A stretch of 12,448 nt of DNA from JAZKFP01 sp040386355 (GTDB lineage: Bacteria; Pseudomonadota; Gammaproteobacteria; Pseudomonadales; UBA6940). Made by a program: the position numbers and the translations under genes. Within the stretch, counting starts at the first letter, position 1, and each line of letters starts with the position of its first letter. The DNA lies in NCBI GenBank assembly GCA_040386355.1, contig JAZKFP010000072.1, forward strand, positions 1-12,448, read 5' to 3'. Positions 6,293 to 12,448 of this stretch are shown one piece after another. A model generated the notes under the pieces. The model saw only the letters and a list, made by a program, of their open reading frames with translations, did no database searches and was not told the DNA's origin.

Positions 6293-8596
6293 TCAATTTA
6301 GTTCTTGCGGATCTACTTCCATTCGCCAACGAACGCGTTTCGCTTCAGGCAAATTATGAATTAAAGCTAGCTTGTGTTGAACCATCCGATGTAAGGCTTT
6401 GCGGTTGGGAGACTGCAGTAGAGTTTGCAGACGATGGCGACCTGCTTTACGTTCCATATTTACATTCGCAGGACCTAATACCAAAATATTTTCTGCTGTA
6501 CGCTGAAATAATTCTTCTGATTTAAAGTTTCCTAAAAAATACCGATTTACAGCAATTAAAAATTCTTCTGCGTAGTGTCTTTGCGGACTTTCAGCACGAA
6601 TTAATATGTGATGAGAAAAGGGGGGTAATAACGCAGCCTTACGTTCTTGTAATAAATAGCGCGCCACTTCCGCGTAATTATTTTGCAGCCACAATTGATA
6701 AATCGGATGTTGCGGATGATGTGTTTGCACCCAAACTTCGCCCTGTGTTTCAGCACGGCCCGCACGACCAGATACTTGTGCTAATAATTGAAGCGTACGT
6801 TCTGTTGCTCGAAAATCACTTGAAAATAATCCTGCATCGCTATTTAAAATAATAACTAGCGTTAATTTTGGAAAATGATGACCCTTCGCAAGCATTTGCG
6901 TGCCAATGAGTAGAGCTGGTTTTCCTGCATGTATTTCGCTAATTTTCTTTTCAAAAGCTGCTTTATGTTGTGTGGTGTCGCGATCAATTCGTATCACAGT
7001 ACCTTTAATTGTTTTTTCTAGATAGCTTTCAATTTGTTCAGTACCTTGACCCGCCGTCGTTAAATCGCGTGAGTTACATTGAGAGCAACGTTCAGGAACA
7101 GAAGTATGATATTCGCAATGATGACAACGTAAAATAGATTCGCGTAAATGGTACGTCATACGCGCATCGCATAACGCGCAATGAATAATCCAACCGCAAT
7201 CATTGCAAAATACCGACGGTGCAAAACCACGTCGATTTAAAAAAATAAGTACTTGTTGACCGGCGGTTAAATGTTCACGAATTTTTTCAACTAAACGATG
7301 AGCAATGCCGGATTGTCTGTTTTCATGGCGTAAATCAGCAATGTATAAATTTGGCATCGTTGCATTTTCAACGCGCTTCGATAACGTCAACAATGTGTAC
7401 TTTTTTGATTCATTTTTTGTAGATTTAAGTTCTGCACTATTTATTTCCATATTGGTTATTTCAATGTTGGAAATATTATTCCAGGTTTCAAGACTTGGAG
7501 TTGCAGATCCTAAAATTACCGGTACATTTACTTTTAATCCTCGATACACGGCGCAATCACGCGCGGAATAACCAAAACCATCTTGTTGTTTGTACGATAA
7601 ATCATGTTCTTCATCGACAATAATGATTCCTAAGCGTGGCATTGGTGTAAAAATACTAGATCGAGTGCCAATAACAATATCGGCATTTCCACTTGATGCG
7701 CTGTACCACGCTTGATGACGTTCTTTTTCGGTGCACTTTGAATGCAAAAAAACAATTTTACGTTGAAAGCGTTTTTGAAAAATATGGAGTGCTTGCGGCG
7801 TTAAATTTATTTCTGGAATTAAAACCAAAGCCTGTTTATTTTTTTCTAAAACACGGCTAATGGTTTGTAGATATACTTCGGTTTTACCACTGCCTGTTAC
7901 GCCGAATAAAACATAAACCTTAAAACCCTTTGCTTGATTGATTGTATTTACAGCATTTAATTGTTCGAGATTTAAAGTTAAAGGAGCTTCAGCTTCAACA
8001 ATCGAATTAGACGAATTATTATCAAGAATTGGTAGTGGGTTTGCCGTTTCGATAAGTTCATCAAGTTGTAAACGTTTTAGTAGAGCCGGTGTAAAACCTT
8101 CTTGAATTAATCGATGCTGTGGTGTGGGTAAATGGCGACTTTGTAATAATTCGATGACTTGGCGCTGTTTGGGTGAACGGCGAAAGTACTCTAATTCAAT
8201 ATGTCGACCTCGAGGACTAATTTGCCAAAATTTTATTTTTCGATCAATGAGTTCCAAGACTTTACCTTGACGCAAGCCACTAGGCAACATCGCACTAATA
8301 ACCTGGCCAATCGGTTGCAAATAATAGTGGGCGAGCCAGCGAGCAAACTCTAAATCAATCGTTTGTAATAACGGGGTTTCATCGAGCACCTGATAAGCGC
8401 GCCGCACTTTTTCAATCGGATAATTACAATGATCAGTGACTGCATAAACAATTCCCACCATACGGCGCCGACCAAAAGGTACTTCAATTCGTACACCAGC
8501 TTTAGGTGTTGCATCCGAATCTTTTGGCAGTAAATAGTCAAAGGTTTGATAGAGCGGGGTATCCAATGCAACTTGAAGAAAAACCGTTCTGTCCAT
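6293..8596 (-). CDS. priA: Primosomal protein N', replication-restart helicase PriA
   Basis: PriA recognises stalled or collapsed forks and reloads the replisome by recruiting PriB/DnaT/DnaB; it is a 3'-5' superfamily 2 helicase. From ATG 8596 it has 767 residues (E. coli 732). The DNA-binding N-terminus reads PLYQTFDYLLP, with PFGRRRMVGIV following. Walker A GVTGSGKT is at 232-239, the DEEH box at 328-331, and GSATPSLET follows. Eight zinc-binding cysteines at 464, 467, 473, 476, 491, 494, 504 and 507 have exactly the E. coli spacing. The helicase C-terminal motif has GTQMLAKGHHFP, then QVSGRAGRA. The frame is open up to an ATG at 8719, but those 41 extra residues have no family counterpart and would span the likely promoter, so 8596 is preferred; its ribosome binding site is weak. 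No good terminator was found before the IS remnant downstream. Confidence 0.96.
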   Translation of the reverse strand: MDRTVFLQVALDTPLYQTFDYLLPKDSDATPKAGVRIEVPFGRRRMVGIVYAVTDHCNYPIEKVRRAYQVLDETPLLQTIDLEFARWLAHYYLQPIGQVISAMLPSGLRQGKVLELIDRKIKFWQISPRGRHIELEYFRRSPKQRQVIELLQSRHLPTPQHRLIQEGFTPALLKRLQLDELIETANPLPILDNNSSNSIVEAEAPLTLNLEQLNAVNTINQAKGFKVYVLFGVTGSGKTEVYLQTISRVLEKNKQALVLIPEINLTPQALHIFQKRFQRKIVFLHSKCTEKERHQAWYSASSGNADIVIGTRSSIFTPMPRLGIIIVDEEHDLSYKQQDGFGYSARDCAVYRGLKVNVPVILGSATPSLETWNNISNIEITNMEINSAELKSTKNESKKYTLLTLSKRVENATMPNLYIADLRHENRQSGIAHRLVEKIREHLTAGQQVLIFLNRRGFAPSVFCNDCGWIIHCALCDARMTYHLRESILRCHHCEYHTSVPERCSQCNSRDLTTAGQGTEQIESYLEKTIKGTVIRIDRDTTQHKAAFEKKISEIHAGKPALLIGTQMLAKGHHFPKLTLVIILNSDAGLFSSDFRATERTLQLLAQVSGRAGRAETQGEVWVQTHHPQHPIYQLWLQNNYAEVARYLLQERKAALLPPFSHHILIRAESPQRHYAEEFLIAVNRYFLGNFKSEELFQRTAENILVLGPANVNMERKAGRHRLQTLLQSPNRKALHRMVQHKLALIHNLPEAKRVRWRMEVDPQELN

Positions 8597-8645
8597 AGTG
8601 CGTAAAACCTGTTGAAAAAATAATATATTTGAAGGCTGTAAAAAA

Positions 8646-8674
8646 TTTATAGATGTACTTTCAAGCAAGTTCAG
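8646..8674 (-). promoter_or_regulatory. Candidate priA promoter
   Basis: On the minus strand CTGAAC (8674-8669) and TATAAA (8651-8646) are separated by 17 bases. The -10 is good and the -35 weak (three of six). Transcription would begin about 40 bases before ATG 8596, which supports the shorter priA start. Confidence 0.35.
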
Positions 8675-8753
8675 CTTGCATTCTTTGTAGTGTTGATTGG
8701 AGTAAGGTTGGCAGCACACCTATAAAAGAAAGTCATTTTGCATAAATTTACTG

Positions 8754-8782
8754 TTGGTATGTTTTCAACGACTCGTTATAAT
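8754..8782 (+). promoter_or_regulatory. Likely main promoter of pyrG-kdsA-eno
   Basis: TTGGTA (8754-8759) and a perfect TATAAT (8777-8782) are separated by the ideal 17 bases. It would produce a leader of roughly 215 bases before pyrG, long enough to hold regulatory RNA structure. Confidence 0.6.
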
Positions 8783-8880
8783 GGCGCTCCAAGTGATTTA
8801 GAACAGATCTTGGATTCTCTTTTGTTCCATTCTTTTGTCTCTCACCTTTCCCGAGTTAGCACGTACTTAAAAAAAAGCAC

Positions 8881-8908
8881 TTAAAGCGTTTGTATTGGTT
8901 TTTATAAT
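8881..8908 (+). promoter_or_regulatory. Possible second pyrG promoter
   Basis: A second perfect TATAAT lies at 8903-8908. The best -35 is TTAAAG at 8881-8886 with a 16-base spacer, matching only three positions, so the site is weak on that side. It would shorten the pyrG leader to about 90 bases. Confidence 0.3.
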
Positions 8909-9005
8909 GGGCACGTATGTAATGAGTAGTTGCGCAGGAATAGCAACAAATTAAACAGCGATCGTAGCACCGGATAGCAGCAGACGCACTTGGTTCAATT
9001 TATTT

Positions 9006-10703
9006 ATGGTTGAAATTGTAACGAAATCGAAATTTATTTTTGTCACCGGTGGTGTTGTCTCTTCTTTAGGTAAAGGGATCGCAGCTGCGTCTTTAGGTTC
9101 TTTATTAGAATCTCGCGGGCTTTCTGTTTCGCTTATGAAACTTGATCCTTACATTAATGTTGATCCAGGTACGATGAGTCCGTATCAACACGGTGAAGTT
9201 TTTGTAACAGAAGATGGGTCAGAAACCGATCTTGATCTAGGTCATTATGAGCGTTTTATTCGTCGTAAAATGACGCATCGTAATAGTTGTACAACTGGAC
9301 GAATTTATTCTGAAGTGATCGAAAGAGAACGTCGTGGTGATTATCTCGGCGGTACAGTTCAAGTGATTCCACATATTACCGATGCAATTAAAGAAAAAAT
9401 TATTCAATGCGATCCTGAAGTGGATGTCACGATTGTAGAAGTCGGCGGCACTGTTGGTGATATTGAATCATTGCCATTTTTAGAAGCACTACGTCAATTA
9501 CGTTCTGAATTACCAAATGGAAATACATTATTAATTCATTTAACGCTTGTACCTTATATCGCAACTTCTGGTGAAACCAAAACAAAACCAACTCAGCATT
9601 CGGTAAAAGAATTGCGGTCCATTGGTTTGCAGCCAGATGTATTAATTTGTCGATCTGATCATCCAATTCCAGCGGACTCATTACGCAAAATTGCATTATT
9701 CACTAATGTCGAACCCTGGGCTGTTGTGTCTTGCCAAGATGTAGAAACTATTTATTCGGTTCCTCAGGTTTTACACGAACAAAATTTAGATGAGATTGTT
9801 GTTAAAAAATTAGGTATTACGTGCGGCCCTGCGGATTTAACAGAATGGAATCGTGTGGTATCGCATGAGCATCAACCTAGACCAAGTATTACGATCGGTA
9901 TGGTTGGAAAATACACTGAATTAAAAGATGCGTATAAATCATTAAATGAAGCGTTGAATCATGCTGGTGTATCAACCCAAACACATGTTTGCATTCAGTA
10001 CGTCGATTCTGAAGACATCGAAACTCAAGGTACTTCTATTTTAGAAAAATTAGACGCGATTTTAGTGCCTGGTGGATTTGGTGCACGCGGTACCGACGGT
10101 AAAATTCAAGCAGTACGTTTTGCACGAGAAAATAAAATACCTTATTTAGGAATTTGCTTAGGTTTGCAAATTGCGGTAATTGAATTTGCACGTCATGTTG
10201 CGAAAATTCTTCAAGCCCACAGTACAGAGTTTGTGCAAAATACAGCTGCTCCTGTTGTTGCACTGGCAAGTGAGTGGGCGCATACAGATGGCAGCGTTGT
10301 AATTCGTAAAGAAGGCGATCGTCTAGGTGGAACAATGCGTTTGGGTGGATACCGTTGTGTACTAACTCCAAATTCTATGGCAAAACATATTTATCGAGAC
10401 GCATCTATTATTGAACGCCATCGTCATCGTTATGAAGTTAATCCAACCTACGTTCCTGTCTTAGAAAAAGCCGGATTAAAAGTTTCTGGTCGTTCTGAAG
10501 ATGGAAGGTTGGTAGAAATTATTGAAATTGCAGATCACCCTTGGTTTTTAGCCTGTCAATTCCATCCAGAATTTACTTCAACGCCGCGTGATGGACACCC
10601 ATTATTTGAAAGTTATATTCGCGCAGCGCGACAGTATTCTGAAAATAGAAAACAGAGTATTGATGAAAAAAAATCCCAATTTATTGCGGCTGATATTGAT
10701 TAA
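9006..10703 (+). CDS. pyrG: CTP synthase
   Basis: PyrG makes CTP from UTP, ATP and glutamine in the cytoplasm, the last step of pyrimidine nucleotide synthesis. The 565-residue protein has the N-terminal synthetase domain (about 1-270) with the nucleotide loop GGVVSSLGKG at 15-24 and KLDPYINVDPGTMSP, then a class I glutamine amidotransferase domain (about 295-550) with PGGFGARG, catalytic C384 in GICLGLQ, and H520 and E522 in QFHPEF. These equal E. coli C379, H515 and E517 with a constant offset of five. It is about 20 residues longer than E. coli PyrG, with the surplus split between a slightly longer N-terminus and a polar C-terminal tail. The ATG at 9006 has no visible Shine-Dalgarno sequence, although the protein alignment supports this start. 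It is first in pyrG-kdsA-eno, with kdsA 19 bases downstream. Confidence 0.97.
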   Translation: MVEIVTKSKFIFVTGGVVSSLGKGIAAASLGSLLESRGLSVSLMKLDPYINVDPGTMSPYQHGEVFVTEDGSETDLDLGHYERFIRRKMTHRNSCTTGRIYSEVIERERRGDYLGGTVQVIPHITDAIKEKIIQCDPEVDVTIVEVGGTVGDIESLPFLEALRQLRSELPNGNTLLIHLTLVPYIATSGETKTKPTQHSVKELRSIGLQPDVLICRSDHPIPADSLRKIALFTNVEPWAVVSCQDVETIYSVPQVLHEQNLDEIVVKKLGITCGPADLTEWNRVVSHEHQPRPSITIGMVGKYTELKDAYKSLNEALNHAGVSTQTHVCIQYVDSEDIETQGTSILEKLDAILVPGGFGARGTDGKIQAVRFARENKIPYLGICLGLQIAVIEFARHVAKILQAHSTEFVQNTAAPVVALASEWAHTDGSVVIRKEGDRLGGTMRLGGYRCVLTPNSMAKHIYRDASIIERHRHRYEVNPTYVPVLEKAGLKVSGRSEDGRLVEIIEIADHPWFLACQFHPEFTSTPRDGHPLFESYIRAARQYSENRKQSIDEKKSQFIAADID

Positions 10704-10722
10704 CAAACTAAAGTAATTTTTT

Positions 10723-11586
10723 ATGAATCAACGCGTTTTATCTATTAAATCTTCCAAAAACAACTCTGTTGTGCAGATAGCAAATCATTTGCCATTAACA
10801 GTTATTGCAGGAATTAATGTTTTAGAATCGTTAGATTTAGCGTTAACTGTAGCTGAAGCGTTGAAAAAAATTACCAGCGAATTAAATATGCCTTTTATTT
10901 TTAAGGCGTCGTTTGATAAAGCGAATCGATCTTCCGTTCATTCATTTCGTGGCCCAGGTTTGGAAAAAGGTTTGGAATGGTTGGCGAAAGTTAAATCAGA
11001 ATTTAATGTGCCAATCATTACCGATATTCATGAACCTTATCAAGCAGCTGTGGTTTCAGAAGTGGCAGATATCTTACAAATCCCTGCTTTTTTATGCCGA
11101 CAAAGTGATTTAATTAAAGCGGCTGCATTAACTCGTAAACCAATTAACGTGAAAAAAGCACAATATTTAGCGGCATCTGAAATGCAGCATGTGGTGCGTA
11201 AATTTGCTGAATTTAACCATCATGATATTTTATTGTGCGAGCGCGGAACCAGTTTTGGTTATCATAATCTGATTGTCGATCCATTAAGTTTTAGTCAAAT
11301 GAAAAAGCTAGGCACGCCTGTTGTGTTTGATGTAACGCATTCATTGCAACAACCAGGTGGGCTAGCAAATTCTGCAGGTGGACGTCGTGAATCTCTCATG
11401 CCTTTAGCGTTGGCGGGTATTTCACAAGCCATTGCAGCATTATTTATTGAAGTACATCCGGATCCAGATAAAGCATTATGTGATGGTCCTTGCGCATTAC
11501 ATTTAACGCAATTGCACCCAGTATTGGAACAGTTAAAAACATTAGACGATGTAGTAAAACAATTTACTGAAATTAATACGCAGTAA
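10723..11586 (+). CDS. kdsA: 3-deoxy-D-manno-octulosonate 8-phosphate synthase
   Basis: KdsA condenses phosphoenolpyruvate with arabinose 5-phosphate to KDO 8-phosphate, the first committed step toward the KDO of LPS inner core. The 287-residue length fits the family (E. coli 284). Active-site boxes are KASFDKANRSS (61-71), NVKK (142-145), ERGTSFGYHNL, FDVTHSLQQPGG with H206, GGRRE, and IEVHPDPDKALCDGP (from 242). GINVLES places N32 where metal-dependent enzymes have cysteine, so this should be the metal-independent class. Two segments differ from the usual: NVKKAQYLAASEM lacks the common proline after the strand, and SAGGRR has alanine where SGG is typical. The start lies 19 bases after the pyrG stop with only a weak purine stretch as ribosome site, which suggests dependence on upstream translation. 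eno follows after 41 bases. Confidence 0.96.
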   Translation: MNQRVLSIKSSKNNSVVQIANHLPLTVIAGINVLESLDLALTVAEALKKITSELNMPFIFKASFDKANRSSVHSFRGPGLEKGLEWLAKVKSEFNVPIITDIHEPYQAAVVSEVADILQIPAFLCRQSDLIKAAALTRKPINVKKAQYLAASEMQHVVRKFAEFNHHDILLCERGTSFGYHNLIVDPLSFSQMKKLGTPVVFDVTHSLQQPGGLANSAGGRRESLMPLALAGISQAIAALFIEVHPDPDKALCDGPCALHLTQLHPVLEQLKTLDDVVKQFTEINTQ

Positions 11587-11614
11587 ATGGTTCATTTTTT
11601 TTAATTAATTATTG

Positions 11615-11621
11615 AAAGGAG
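11615..11621 (+). promoter_or_regulatory. Shine-Dalgarno site that fixes the GTG start of eno
   Basis: AAAGGAG lies six bases before GTG 11628. A second GTG at 11626 overlaps but is in the wrong frame. The family alignment (AVISDIRGREILDSRGNP) confirms that 11628 is used. Confidence 0.85.
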
Positions 11622-11627
11622 AAGCGT

Positions 11628-12448
11628 GTGGCAGTTATTTCTGATATTCGTGGTCGAGAAATTTTAGATTCTCGAGGAAATCCCACTGTTGAAGCAGAAG
11701 TCACACTCGACTCTGGGGTGCGAGTTCAAGCCTGTGCACCTTCTGGTGCTTCTACTGGAACGCGAGAAGCAGTTGAATTACGCGATCAAGATCCAAAGCG
11801 ATACAATGGTAAAGGTACATTAAAAGCCGTCAGTTCAATTAATTGCGAAATTCGCGAAGCGTTGATGGGATTGGAAGTAAAAGATCAACATAAAATCGAT
11901 CGTTTATTAATTTCGCTAGATGGCACTGAAAATAAAAAACGTCTAGGTGCTAATGCAATTTTAGCGGTGTCACTCGCAGTTGCGCATGCGGCAGCTCGAG
12001 AAAAAGATGTTGGTTTGTACGAGCATATTGCTCATATCAATAATGATTTTTCAGAAAATTGGTCGATGCCTGTGCCGATGATGAATATATTGAACGGCGG
12101 CGCGCATGCGAATAATAACGTAGATATTCAAGAATTCATGATCCAACCAGTTGGCGCTTCTAATTTTAGTGATGCGTTGCGTTGGGGAACTGAAATTTTT
12201 CATTCGTTAAAATCATTATTGGCAAAACAAGGTCATAGCACAGCAGTCGGTGACGAAGGTGGATTTGCACCAAATTTATCTTCCAACCGCGAAGCAATTG
12301 ATTTGATTTTAGAGGCGATTCATATCTCTGGATTTAAATCCGGTTCAGACATTACATTAGCTCTAGATTGCGCGGCATCTGAATTTTACAAAAATAAAAT
12401 GTATGTTTTAAGTGGTGAAAATCGTTCACTTACTTCGCATCAATTTGT
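11628..12448 (+). CDS. eno: Enolase, N-terminal two thirds (runs off the window)
   Basis: Enolase interconverts 2-phosphoglycerate and phosphoenolpyruvate in glycolysis and gluconeogenesis; in many gammaproteobacteria it also binds the RNase E degradosome. The visible 273 codons begin at a GTG and contain ILDSRGNPTVE, the mobile loop GASTG (40-44), LDGTENKKRLGANAILAVSLAVA, MMNILNGGAHANNNVDIQEFM with H160, GDEGG with catalytic E210, and LALDCAASEFY with magnesium ligand D247. The catalytic lysine and the remaining ligands lie beyond the right edge. Residue 159 is Ala in GGAHAN where E. coli has Glu, a variant also common in other proteobacteria. The gene follows kdsA by 41 bases; its product supplies the phosphoenolpyruvate that KdsA consumes, though the link may be only positional. 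Confidence 0.97.
   Translation, partial: MAVISDIRGREILDSRGNPTVEAEVTLDSGVRVQACAPSGASTGTREAVELRDQDPKRYNGKGTLKAVSSINCEIREALMGLEVKDQHKIDRLLISLDGTENKKRLGANAILAVSLAVAHAAAREKDVGLYEHIAHINNDFSENWSMPVPMMNILNGGAHANNNVDIQEFMIQPVGASNFSDALRWGTEIFHSLKSLLAKQGHSTAVGDEGGFAPNLSSNREAIDLILEAIHISGFKSGSDITLALDCAASEFYKNKMYVLSGENRSLTSHQF

Larger units (their letters stand above)
8597..9005. other. Divergent priA-pyrG intergenic region
   Basis: This 409-base stretch has no convincing gene. From left to right it holds the inferred priA promoter (minus strand), a short GCAAG/CTTGC hairpin at 8665-8679, a good plus-strand promoter at 8754-8782, a pyrimidine tract at 8815-8852 (34 of 38 bases are C or T), direct ACTTAAA repeats at 8865-8871 and 8879-8885, a second TATAAT at 8903-8908, and a 15-codon ATG frame at 8907-8954 without a good ribosome site. 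No tRNA or recognisable riboswitch was seen. Confidence 0.6.

Noticed and set aside
6226..6525. A 99-codon plus-strand frame
   Set aside because: It lies mostly antisense to the conserved C-terminus of priA and has no recognisable motif; it is a shadow frame.
8597..8719. A 41-residue N-terminal extension of PriA from ATG 8719
   Set aside because: The family sequence begins at MDRTVFLQV, and the extension has no counterpart in PriA and covers a likely -10 box.
8907..8954. A 15-codon frame (MGTYVMSSC...) as a pyrG leader peptide
   Set aside because: It has no ribosome binding site, no run of regulatory codons, and its ATG overlaps a TATAAT box.

Overview
The window looks like chromosome of an AT-rich gammaproteobacterium. 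It carries a pyrG-kdsA-eno cluster (the gene order seen in Pseudomonas, Legionella and Coxiella), a kdsA that implies a KDO-containing LPS and so a Gram-negative envelope, a PriA with the standard eight-cysteine zinc region, a periplasmic Cu,Zn superoxide dismutase and an IS982-family relic. An intracellular or host-associated member of the Legionellales would fit the low GC and gene content, but this is inference; no rRNA or other taxonomic marker is present.

Layout. (1) 1-3776, plus strand: a tightly overlapping chain made of the last codons of an MdlA-like ABC half-transporter, its partner MdlB, an unrecognised membrane-anchored protein with a possible permuted papain-like His/Cys pair, and a YhiN/HI0933-family flavoprotein. 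Every junction overlaps, so this is almost certainly one transcript. (2) 3777-4621: an intergenic segment with nested inverted repeats, then sodC with a signal peptide, closed by a clear intrinsic terminator. (3) 4681-5262: a small polytopic membrane protein, probably seven-helix, with two related halves resembling the SWEET/PQ-loop plan. (4) 5298-6160, minus strand: a decayed IS982 transposase with one frameshift and a lost C-terminus. (5) 6293-8596, minus strand: priA, whose start is better placed at 8596 than at the most upstream ATG. (6) 8597-9005: a 409-base divergent region with the inferred priA promoter on one strand, and two TATAAT boxes and a long pyrimidine-rich leader for pyrG on the other. 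(7) 9006-12448, plus strand: pyrG, kdsA and the first 273 codons of eno, closely spaced and probably co-transcribed.

Most of the window is housekeeping: CTP synthesis, KDO synthesis, glycolysis and replication restart. The least explained parts are the protein at 1879-2553 inside the transporter operon, the membrane protein at 4681-5262, and the non-coding DNA before sodC and pyrG. I see no convincing novel defence, CRISPR or phage system, and no tRNA or rRNA gene.
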